Positions 14,154 through 19,942 of a DNA stretch of 19,942 bases are shown here, one piece after another. Every line of letters begins with the position of its first letter. Within the stretch, counting starts at the first letter, position 1. The position numbers were made by a program, and so were the translations under genes. The stretch spans positions 1-19,942 of the forward strand of contig WLLZ01000023.1 in assembly GCA_009700485.1 (NCBI GenBank), given 5' to 3'. Below the pieces are notes generated by a model that was not told the DNA's origin, did no database searches, and was given only the letters and a program-made list of their open reading frames with translations. The DNA is from Actinomycetota bacterium. Its GTDB lineage: Bacteria; Actinomycetota; Actinomycetes; S36-B12.

Positions 14154-16101
14154 GGTTCAGTACACGCTCACTTGACTCAAGTTGCCAAGGCACACTCGTC
14201 ATCATCACACCTGGCATGAAAAGTAATCGGCTTTTCAAGCGTAATGCTGACTGATTATGCAGAATCTGCTCCCACCAGTGTCCGACAACATATTCAGGCA
14301 CATACACGGTGACAACGTCATTTGGATTGTCGGAGCGCAATCGCCGCACATAATCGATTATTGGACGGGTAATTTCACGGTAGGGAGAATCCAAAACCTT
14401 CAGCGTTACCGGTATTGCGCGCCGCTCCCACTCCACTTCTAGGGAGCGAGTCTCGTCAGGATCGACATTGACCGTAATAGCCTCAAGTACCGATGGTCTA
14501 GTGGCCCGGGCATAGGCCAAGGCCCGCAATGTTGGCTTGTGAATTTTTGACACTAACACCAGTGCATGCACGCGCGTTGGCAGCGTGATTTTGTCATCAT
14601 CGGTAGTTACCAGCTCCACCGCCACGCGGTCATAGTGTTTACGGATCGCGCGCATCAACAGAAAAATAAGTGGCATAGCGACAACCACGATCCAAGCACC
14701 CTTGGTGAATTTTGTCGCGAGCACGATCACCAGCACAGATCCGGTCATGAGAAAACCCACGGAGTTAATAGCTCGCGACCTGAACATTTTACGCCGCTCA
14801 GCAGGAACTGTCTCGGCTCGCAGGTGCCGGTTCCAATGCTTGATCATGCCGAGTTGACTCAAGGTGAAGGAAACGAATACGCCGATTATGTATAGCTGAA
14901 TCAGGTTTGTGACATTTGCTTGATAAATGACCACCAACACGACCGCCAAGCCGGCGAGCATCAAGATGCCATTACTGAACGCCAACCGGTCTCCACGGGT
15001 GTGCAACTGGCGCGGTAAATACCCGTCGCGCGCCAGAATCGAACCAAGTACCGGGAAACCATTGAAGGCCGTGTTGGCGGCGAGTGCCAAGATCAGCGCG
15101 GTCGATAGTGAGATCACCAACACCGCAATTTCGAAGTTTCCAAATACCGCGTTGGCAATCTGAACGATCACGGTTTTTTGGGATTGCCCATCTGGTAGCC
15201 CAATCAGATCTCTATCAAATTCGGTTACCTGAACCCGAGTTTTAATGGCTAGCCAAGTGATACCCGCAAACATAGTTGTTGCGATTAAGCCGAGCATTAG
15301 TAAAGTCGTTGCGGCGTTCTTAGACTTTGGCTTACGAAACGATGGCACACCATTCGCGACAGCTTCAATACCAGTGAGTGCGGTCGTACCTGAAGAAAAT
15401 GATCGTGCCACTAAGAAGATCAAGGCGGCACCGGCGAAACTTGCCTCAGGTACCACCTCCCAGTTAGCGCTCTCGGCCTCCAAATTGGTCCCGGTCGCCA
15501 TCTTGAAAATCGCGACGCCAATCATGATGAAAATTGATGCGATGAAAAAATACGTTGGGATCGCAAACAGCGACCCGGATTCACGAATGCCTCGCAGGTT
15601 AAGCAAAGTGATTACCACAATGGAGCCAACCGCCCACCAAACACTATGTTCAGCAATTACTGGGATAACGGACCCAAGGTTTGCTATCGCTGATGAGATA
15701 GATACTGCAACCGTAAGAACATAATCGATCAATAGCGCACTACCGACGAAAATTCCCCAATTCTGCCCCAAGTTCGTTGACACAACCTCGTAATCGCCGC
15801 CACCACTTGGGTAGGCGTGAACATTTTGGCGATATGAGGCCACCACAGTGAAATAAACAAGAACAACCGCTGCGGCTATCCATCCGCCGAAGGCATAAAA
15901 GGAAGCACCACCCAATGACAGAACTAATAGGATTTCTTGGGTGGCATAAGCGTTTGATGAAAGCGCGTCGCTGGCGAAGACCGGCAGGGCGATTCTCTTT
16001 GGGAGCAAGGAGTCGCTTAGGCGATCACTGCGCAGCGCCCGTCCAAAAAACAGGCGCTTGAGTCCATCAGAGATAGGCACGACCGCATATGTTACGCCCA
16101 T
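14143..16101 (-). CDS. KimA-like APC-superfamily potassium transporter
   Basis: This 652-residue membrane protein has about 12 hydrophobic helices (roughly residues 38-485) and a cytoplasmic C-terminal domain of about 160 residues. It is usually annotated as an APC amino-acid permease, but its layout matches the high-affinity K+ importer KimA of Bacillus. Residues recalled as K+-coordinating in KimA (D36, Y43, D117, T121, S125) align with D45 and Y52 (FASDALSSNAY) and D126, T130 and S134 (IDYVLTVAVS) at identical spacing. The KimA cytosolic domain binds c-di-AMP; a similar domain here may do the same (inference). The ATG at 16101 is chosen because the frame upstream of it runs into ceoB on the other strand. 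GTG at 16080, eight nt after a TAACAT box, is an alternative. It is divergent from ceoB/ceoC. Confidence 0.8.
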   Translation of the reverse strand: MGVTYAVVPISDGLKRLFFGRALRSDRLSDSLLPKRIALPVFASDALSSNAYATQEILLVLSLGGASFYAFGGWIAAAVVLVYFTVVASYRQNVHAYPSGGGDYEVVSTNLGQNWGIFVGSALLIDYVLTVAVSISSAIANLGSVIPVIAEHSVWWAVGSIVVITLLNLRGIRESGSLFAIPTYFFIASIFIMIGVAIFKMATGTNLEAESANWEVVPEASFAGAALIFLVARSFSSGTTALTGIEAVANGVPSFRKPKSKNAATTLLMLGLIATTMFAGITWLAIKTRVQVTEFDRDLIGLPDGQSQKTVIVQIANAVFGNFEIAVLVISLSTALILALAANTAFNGFPVLGSILARDGYLPRQLHTRGDRLAFSNGILMLAGLAVVLVVIYQANVTNLIQLYIIGVFVSFTLSQLGMIKHWNRHLRAETVPAERRKMFRSRAINSVGFLMTGSVLVIVLATKFTKGAWIVVVAMPLIFLLMRAIRKHYDRVAVELVTTDDDKITLPTRVHALVLVSKIHKPTLRALAYARATRPSVLEAITVNVDPDETRSLEVEWERRAIPVTLKVLDSPYREITRPIIDYVRRLRSDNPNDVVTVYVPEYVVGHWWEQILHNQSALRLKSRLLFMPGVMMTSVPWQLESSERVLNRDE

Positions 16102-16149
16102 CGATCCAGACAACCGTGATGGTGGTGGAACTGGGTGTGGTCCGGCGTG

Positions 16150-16155
16150 TACGGT
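16150..16155 (+). promoter_or_regulatory. Candidate -10 box for ceoBC (leaderless type)
   Basis: TACGGT matches TANNNT and is followed by 7 nt and the GTG start at 16163. No Shine-Dalgarno is seen. The whole divergent region between the transporter and ceoB is only 61 bases, so both promoters must overlap and may share control. Confidence 0.38.
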
Positions 16156-16162
16156 TTGGGTC

Positions 16163-16828
16163 GTGCACGTAGTAATCATGGGATGTGGCCGCGTAGGGGC
16201 TTTGCTTGCTGGACGCCTCGGCGACCTCGGCCACAGTGTTGCGGTGATCGACCAAGTTGCAACGGCTTTTAGGCGGCTCCCCGATGATTTCGCTGGAATC
16301 ACAGTCACCGGCATCGGGTTTGATCGTGAGACTTTAGAAAGCGCCGGCATTACCCGCGCCGGGGCCTTCGCCGCCGTAAGCAGTGGCGACAACAGCAATA
16401 TTCTTGCCGCTCGGGTAGCCCGTGAAACTTTTGGTGTTGACCGCGTGGTCGCCCGAATTTATGACCCGCGCCGTGCCGAGGTTTATCAGCGACTCGGGAT
16501 CCCGACGGTCGCGACCGTGTCATGGACAACCGGACAAATCCTTCGGGGGATCTTGCCCATGGGCGCACATGAGGAGTATCGCGACCCGAGTGGGGCAATG
16601 GCGCTGGCCGAAGTTCACGTCGGTACCAGTTGGGCCGGGCACCGCGCGACTTCGCTCGAGGAAGCATCCGGTGCCCGCGTGGGGTTCATCACACGCTTCG
16701 GCGCCGCGATACTTCCGAAGCCGGAGACGGTGCTTCAAGATGGTGACATCATCCATGCTTTGTATCTGGTCGCTGACCGCGACCGTGTCGAGAACATCTT
16801 TGAGACCGGCCCGGAGGGCGCATCATGA
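16163..16828 (+). CDS. ceoB: TrkA/RCK-type potassium-uptake regulatory protein CeoB
   Basis: RCK proteins bind NAD(H) or nucleotides and gate K+ transport proteins from the cytoplasmic side. This 221-residue protein has an N-terminal Rossmann fold with G7-C-G9-R-V-G12 and the acidic D30 that ends strand 2 (typical of NAD binding). The segment VSSGDNSNI follows, and a C-terminal RCK_C-like half spans about 135-215. It corresponds to CeoB of M. tuberculosis (Rv2691). GTG at 16163 is chosen because the protein then begins MHVVIMGCG, as in relatives; the open frame from 16058 would add 35 unrelated residues and overlap the divergent gene. The stop overlaps the ceoC start as ATGA. No TrkH/TrkG channel gene is in the window; the adjacent K+ gene is the KimA-like transporter. 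Confidence 0.9.
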   Translation: MHVVIMGCGRVGALLAGRLGDLGHSVAVIDQVATAFRRLPDDFAGITVTGIGFDRETLESAGITRAGAFAAVSSGDNSNILAARVARETFGVDRVVARIYDPRRAEVYQRLGIPTVATVSWTTGQILRGILPMGAHEEYRDPSGAMALAEVHVGTSWAGHRATSLEEASGARVGFITRFGAAILPKPETVLQDGDIIHALYLVADRDRVENIFETGPEGAS

Positions 16829-17487
16829 AAATCGCCGTTGCCGGAGCCGGCAAAGTCGGTCGATCCATCGCCAAAGAGCTTTTAGGCAGAGGCCACACGG
16901 TGCTACTCATCGACCGTGACCCAAATGCCGTGCGCCCGGGATCGGTTGATGGCGCTGACTTTCTCATCGCAGACGCCTGCGAAATCTCAGCACTTGACCA
17001 TGCCAAGCTATCTGAATGTCAGGTGGTTGTCGCCGCTACCGGTGATGACAAAGTGAACCTGGTTGTTTCACTTTTAGCCAAGACCGAATACGGGGTTCCG
17101 CGGGTAATAGCCCGGGTGAATCATCCAAAGAATGAATGGATGTTCGACGATTCATGGGGCGTTGATGTTGCCGTCTCGACGCCACGAATGCTGGTGGCTT
17201 TGGTAGACGAAGCGGTCAGTGTTGGTGACCTAGTGCGACTGTTCAGCTTCCGTCAAGGTAACGCGGATCTTGTTGAGCTCACTTTGTCAGCAGATTCGCC
17301 GGTGGTCGGAAAACGCGTTGGAGATCAAGCTTGGCCGCCCGACACCGCACTTGTTGCGATAGTGCGCGGCTCACGAGTATTTGCGCCCTCCGCCGATGAT
17401 CCACTTGACGCCGGCGACGAGTTGTTATTCGTCACCGCACCTGATCAAGAACCCGCACTGCAAAACATGCTCGGCACCGCCCATTAG
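16825..17487 (+). CDS. ceoC: TrkA/RCK-type potassium-uptake regulatory protein CeoC
   Basis: This second RCK protein, of 220 residues, corresponds to CeoC of M. tuberculosis (Rv2692). The Rossmann domain shows G7-A-G9-K-V-G12 and D30 (LLIDRD), followed by VVAATGDDKVN and a C-terminal TrkA_C domain (about 138-216) ending in DELLFVTAPDQE. Such domains form dimers or octameric rings that respond to ligands. The ATG start overlaps the ceoB stop and has GGAGG 7-8 nt upstream, so the two are made together, probably as a hetero-assembly. Its stop is 12 bases from the convergent DUF3159 gene. Confidence 0.92.
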   Translation: MKIAVAGAGKVGRSIAKELLGRGHTVLLIDRDPNAVRPGSVDGADFLIADACEISALDHAKLSECQVVVAATGDDKVNLVVSLLAKTEYGVPRVIARVNHPKNEWMFDDSWGVDVAVSTPRMLVALVDEAVSVGDLVRLFSFRQGNADLVELTLSADSPVVGKRVGDQAWPPDTALVAIVRGSRVFAPSADDPLDAGDELLFVTAPDQEPALQNMLGTAH

Positions 17488-17499
17488 GTTTTCGGCTAG

Positions 17500-18201
17500 T
17501 CACTTACTCTTCGCGGCCCGCTTTTCGGTCCAAATAGGCCCGAGCAGCCGATAGGTGAAGTAAGCCGCCGCGATGTAAAGCGGAATCCCCATCAAGATCT
17601 TGACAACCCCCAGTGCCCCAACCGCTCCCATTAGGTAGAGCGGTACTTGCACCACAAGACGCCCGAAGAACAGCGCCACCCAAATCCACGATGCGGCAGC
17701 GTATATGCGACGAAGTGGTTGATCTTGCCGCCAAGTGGTGCCCTCCCCGGTGAAATATCCCAGGATCACCCCAAGCAGGGGCCAGCCAATTATTATTGAT
17801 ACGAGAAACGCCAACCCGTACGCCAAGTTTTGTAAGAACCCGGGGAGAAAATAAGCCTCGGGACGCCCGGTCCACTTGGCCACCAATGCGGAGACAAGTA
17901 CCCCGGCGAACCCAGCCAGGACTTGTTGAAGTGGTTCGCGGCGTACCAATCGCCAGATCATGATCAACAACCCGGCGGCAACTGCTGCACCCACGGACCA
18001 ACCCAGATTTTGCCCGGTTACTAAATACGCAACAACAAATACCGCGGTTGGGACCCCCGAGTCGATGATTCCGCGCCAGCCACCGATGGCCCGCTCCAGT
18101 AGTACCGTCTCGGCCCGCACATCGGCCTTTGTCTCATGCGCACCCAGATTCGAGCCGGGTGCATTCAAATCGGGTGCATTCGAGTCAGATGGATCGCTCA
18201 T
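17500..18201 (-). CDS. DUF3159 integral membrane protein
   Basis: This 233-residue membrane protein belongs to the actinobacterial DUF3159 family (M. tuberculosis Rv2693c position). The first 30 residues are polar and contain a short repeat, D-S-N-A-P then D-L-N-A-P. About six hydrophobic segments follow, at roughly 49-63, 67-84, 93-109, 121-148, 168-190 and 194-217. The C-terminus is basic (EKRAAKSK). The domain contains charged and aromatic residues between helices (RRIYAAASWIWVALFFGR). Function is unknown; family members are sometimes described as septum- or transport-related without proof. The ATG at 18201 is chosen because it is 2 bases after the OB-fold gene stop; the longer frame from 18336 would overlap that gene. 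Confidence 0.85.
   Translation of the reverse strand: MSDPSDSNAPDLNAPGSNLGAHETKADVRAETVLLERAIGGWRGIIDSGVPTAVFVVAYLVTGQNLGWSVGAAVAAGLLIMIWRLVRREPLQQVLAGFAGVLVSALVAKWTGRPEAYFLPGFLQNLAYGLAFLVSIIIGWPLLGVILGYFTGEGTTWRQDQPLRRIYAAASWIWVALFFGRLVVQVPLYLMGAVGALGVVKILMGIPLYIAAAYFTYRLLGPIWTEKRAAKSK
18156..18185. repeat. Two-copy 15-bp tandem repeat in the DUF3159 N-terminus
   Basis: Units 18156-18170 and 18171-18185 (CGGGTGCATTCAAAT and CGGGTGCATTCGAGT) differ at two bases. They encode the in-frame pentapeptides DLNAP and DSNAP near residues 6-15 of the DUF3159 protein. A degenerate third unit may precede them. The length keeps the frame, so copy number could vary by replication slippage without breaking the gene. 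Confidence 0.6.
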
Positions 18202-18203
18202 GA

Positions 18204-18569
18204 TTAAACCGCCATCGGGAGGAGCTCGTAGCTGGGGTTGTACACAACGCGGGCATCGGGTGAGCAGATCAACCGTCCCGAAATAGTCATGCGGCGCCCG
18301 GTGGCGATCCCGGGGATGCGGCGGCGCCCGAGCCAAATTACGGTGAGGAACCCGGAGCCGTCAAAGAGTTCTATTTCTAGAGCGGGGGTGAGCTGCGTTG
18401 GCCGCAATGTCACCACCCGAACGGTGCCGGCAACGCAGACTAGGGCCCCGTGGTTGCAATCGCGAATTGGTACCACGCCTACCTCGCGCATCTCATCTTG
18501 AAGCTCGGCTGCTTCGACATCGGTCTGACTTCGCGTCCAACGCCGCCACCGCTTGGCCAGTGCAATCAC
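18204..18569 (-). CDS. Small OB-fold nucleic-acid-binding protein
   Basis: This 121-residue protein has a basic N-terminal helix (KRWRRWTRS, residues 6-14) and then an OB-fold of the tRNA_anti type (about 40-118), with the pattern VAGTVRVVTLRP, ALEIELFDGSG, LTVIWLGRRRIPGI and ISGRL. This matches an actinobacterial family (M. tuberculosis Rv2694c position). OB-folds bind single-stranded DNA or RNA, and the arginine-rich strands support that, but no target is known. The start is GTG with no clear Shine-Dalgarno. It is 46 bases after DUF3710 and 2 bases before DUF3159 on the same strand, so it is likely part of the dut operon. Confidence 0.85.
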   Translation of the reverse strand: MIALAKRWRRWTRSQTDVEAAELQDEMREVGVVPIRDCNHGALVCVAGTVRVVTLRPTQLTPALEIELFDGSGFLTVIWLGRRRIPGIATGRRMTISGRLICSPDARVVYNPSYELLPMAV

Positions 18570-18615
18570 CTGAACAGATTAACCCCACAGCAAACTTGGG
18601 TTGGCACCTGCCGCG

Positions 18616-19239
18616 CTAACGGGTCTCGGTCAACTCTGGCCCGCGGATGAATGGGGCAAGAATCGGACGGCCATCGGGCAGCACCGCCGGGGCCGAATGG
18701 GATGCGGGCGAATTGGGCAATTTCATCGGGATAGGTGCACCAACCGGCATGGCATCACCGCCGCGCACTACGACTAAGTCACGAACTAGCCCTTCAAGAA
18801 TGTCTGCCTCCGGGCCGGGCTTGGCCGCCGCCCCAAGGAATACCGCACGCAAGAACCAACGGGCTCCGTCGATCCCGGCAAACCGAGCGGGCTGCATCTT
18901 GCCGTCGTCACCGGTTACCTGGGTCTGCAATTCAACCCCAAAAGTGCCGTTCACCTCTTCAACCAACCCGCCACTCTTGGTGATCGAACTCCTGATTTGA
19001 CCTCGCACATCCTGCCACATACCACCAGATTTGGGTGCGGCATACGGCTGGACCTGGACTGCCGCACCAGGTTGCGCAAATGTTAATTGCGTGACGGAGC
19101 CGGTGGCCTCATCTGCCTGAACTTGCACATCAACACCCGGGGTGGCCTTGACCAGTAAGCCACCCAGATCCAGTCTTTCGATACCGTCCGAAAAATCGAT
19201 CTCCGCTTCATCCCATGGGCCAAACTCGCGCGAGCTCAT
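18616..19239 (-). CDS. DUF3710 family protein
   Basis: This 207-residue protein has the features of the actinobacterial DUF3710 family (M. tuberculosis Rv2696c). They are the start FGPWD (6-10), a segment MWQDVRGQIRSSI, and the block FAGIDGARWFLRAVFLG (120-136) followed by VVVRGGDAMPVGAPIP. The residues after about 176 are rich in proline and serine. No membrane segment, signal peptide or catalytic motif can be recognised. Function is unknown. The ATG overlaps the dut stop as ATGA, so it is probably translated together with dUTPase, and that link is conserved. A role in nucleotide or DNA metabolism is possible but unproven. Confidence 0.85.
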   Translation of the reverse strand: MSSREFGPWDEAEIDFSDGIERLDLGGLLVKATPGVDVQVQADEATGSVTQLTFAQPGAAVQVQPYAAPKSGGMWQDVRGQIRSSITKSGGLVEEVNGTFGVELQTQVTGDDGKMQPARFAGIDGARWFLRAVFLGAAAKPGPEADILEGLVRDLVVVRGGDAMPVGAPIPMKLPNSPASHSAPAVLPDGRPILAPFIRGPELTETR

Positions 19240-19700
19240 GAGGACACCGTACCCGCGTGGCCCCCGGTTGATCCAAATCCGCCCACGCCTCGGTGGCTGC
19301 CCGGTAATTCGGCGACTTCATCGACGAGCGCATGTGCTACCTGTTGCACGACCAATTGGGCAATGCGATCGCCCCGAGCCACCTCGATGGCGTTAGCGCT
19401 GTCGTGGTTGATCAAAATCACCCCGATCTCGCCGCGATACCCAGCGTCGATAACACCCGGTGCATTTACCACGCCTAACCCGGCCCGCAGCGCCAAACCG
19501 CTACGTGCGTGAACGAAAGCGGCGAACCCCGGGGGCAATGCGATCGACACTCCGGTTGGCACCAAAGCCCGCTTGCCCGGATCAAGATGCACGGCGGTTC
19601 GCGCACGAAGGTCCAATCCTGCATCACCGGGGTGCTCATAGGCGGGCAATGGCAGATCTGGGTCAAGCCGGGTGATGAGTAACCGCACGTCATGACTCAT
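19236..19700 (-). CDS. dut: Deoxyuridine 5'-triphosphate nucleotidohydrolase
   Basis: Trimeric dUTPase hydrolyses dUTP to dUMP and pyrophosphate, which keeps uracil out of DNA and supplies dTMP synthesis. The 154-residue protein shows all five family motifs: I at 25-31 (GDAGLDL), II at 65-70 (ARSGLA), III at 82-92 (GVIDAGYRGEI, with catalytic D85 and Y88), IV at 110-117 (GDRIAQLV), and V at 137-146 (RGVGGFGSTG). Length and motif spacing are normal. Its ATG overlaps the upstream hotdog gene stop (ATGA), and its own stop overlaps the DUF3710 start, so three genes are chained by 4-base overlaps. Confidence 0.97.
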   Translation of the reverse strand: MSHDVRLLITRLDPDLPLPAYEHPGDAGLDLRARTAVHLDPGKRALVPTGVSIALPPGFAAFVHARSGLALRAGLGVVNAPGVIDAGYRGEIGVILINHDSANAIEVARGDRIAQLVVQQVAHALVDEVAELPGSHRGVGGFGSTGGHAGTVSS

Positions 19701-19942
19701 GGGTTTACCTCAACTTCGTGGCCGCCGGTTCGCCATGATGGACCACCGGACGCCCGGTCGGCAATCGCTATATCAATCTGTTCTTTGTTGCCGAACTTCA
19801 TGAAGTGCTCAATCGGGACTTGTACGAAAAGCGCCGACGCGGCGATTGCGATCGCACCGTTAGCGTCGGTCAGTCGCCCGACCGCGGCGGTATAGACCTT
19901 GCGTCGCACTACGCCGGTAACTTTGGCCTCGATATGCAAAAT
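19697..19942 (-). CDS. PaaI-type hotdog thioesterase, 5' partial
   Basis: The last 82 codons of a gene that begins beyond the right edge are seen. The sequence LHIEAKVTGVVRRKVYTAAV, followed by GRLTDANGAIAIAASALFVQV, fits the second half of a hotdog fold. There the strand carrying RxKRKVYxA-like residues and the ADG-type turn precede the last strand, as in acyl-CoA thioesterases of the PaaI/4HBT group. The catalytic residues lie upstream, outside the window, so activity cannot be checked. The TTG codon at 19937-19939 lies inside the fold and is not taken as a start. Its stop overlaps the dut start by 4 bases (ATGA). Confidence 0.62.
   Translation of the reverse strand: MLHIEAKVTGVVRRKVYTAAVGRLTDANGAIAIAASALFVQVPIEHFMKFGNKEQIDIAIADRASGGPSWRTGGHEVEVNP

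Noticed and set aside
16102..16162. c-di-AMP (ydaO-type) riboswitch controlling the KimA-like gene
   Set aside because: Only 61 bases separate the divergent starts, too short for that riboswitch plus two promoters, and no matching stems were seen.
16102..16398. N-terminal extension of the K+ transporter reading into the ceoB region
   Set aside because: The extra 99 residues have no family similarity, are rich in S, P and R, and are antisense to the conserved Rossmann domain of ceoB.
17592..17603. Palindrome TCAAGATCTTGA, sharing half-sites with the acnA palindrome
   Set aside because: It lies deep inside the DUF3159 coding sequence, the half-sites are in the opposite arrangement, and it is explained by codons; probably chance.
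18202..18336. N-terminal extension of DUF3159
   Set aside because: It overlaps the conserved OB-fold gene in another frame; ATG at 18201, just after that gene's stop, fits the operon.
18581..18602. Hairpin between DUF3710 and the OB-fold gene as a terminator
   Set aside because: Six pairs with a bulge and no following T-run; the genes remain co-directional and close, so read-through is likely.
1..19942. Defence island, CRISPR, mobile element or prophage
   Set aside because: No repeat-spacer pattern, transposase, integrase, restriction or toxin genes; all genes are conserved housekeeping families with a consistent composition.

Overview
This is a compact piece of core chromosome from an actinobacterium (Actinomycetota), about 55-60% G+C by eye. 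Three things point there. Several genes belong to families known mainly from that phylum (DUF4916, DUF3000, DUF3159, DUF3710). The gene order matches conserved actinobacterial blocks, notably the Mycobacterium tuberculosis Rv2680-Rv2682c and Rv2689c-Rv2697c neighbourhoods. GTG and TTG start codons are very common. The very short intergenic gaps suggest a streamlined, perhaps aquatic, lineage, but that is inference. I see no rRNA, tRNA, CRISPR array, insertion sequence, prophage or toxin-antitoxin genes. No gap between genes exceeds about 100 bases.

Layout. Positions 3-2030 hold the end of a phytanoyl-CoA-dioxygenase-like enzyme, convergent with an acyl-ACP desaturase and a DUF4916 Nudix-fold protein. 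At 2118-7858 on the + strand lie msrB and then a tight operon of DUF3000, a DEDDy/HRDC RNase D-type exonuclease, and the beta-oxidation pair fadA/fadB. At 7867-16101 on the - strand, read in transcription order, are a KimA-like APC potassium transporter, a TRAM/Fe-S RNA methyltransferase overlapping it, aconitase, a small unknown protein overlapping aconitase, and dxs. At 16163-17487 two TrkA/RCK proteins (ceoB, ceoC) are transcribed divergently from the transporter. At 17500-19942 on the - strand is a gene train of a partial hotdog thioesterase, dut, DUF3710, an OB-fold protein and DUF3159.

Functionally the window combines lipid metabolism (desaturase, FadAB), the first step of isoprenoid synthesis (Dxs), the TCA cycle (aconitase), potassium homeostasis (KimA-like plus CeoB/CeoC), nucleotide-pool sanitation (Dut), protein repair (MsrB) and RNA maturation or modification. 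I did not find an obviously new multi-gene system. The best leads are these: a likely K+ module in which RCK proteins sit beside a KimA-type transporter instead of TrkH; a perfect 18-bp palindrome just upstream of aconitase; recurring TANNNT boxes 6-7 nt before start codons, which suggest leaderless transcripts; and several conserved proteins of unknown function that are translationally coupled to known enzymes.
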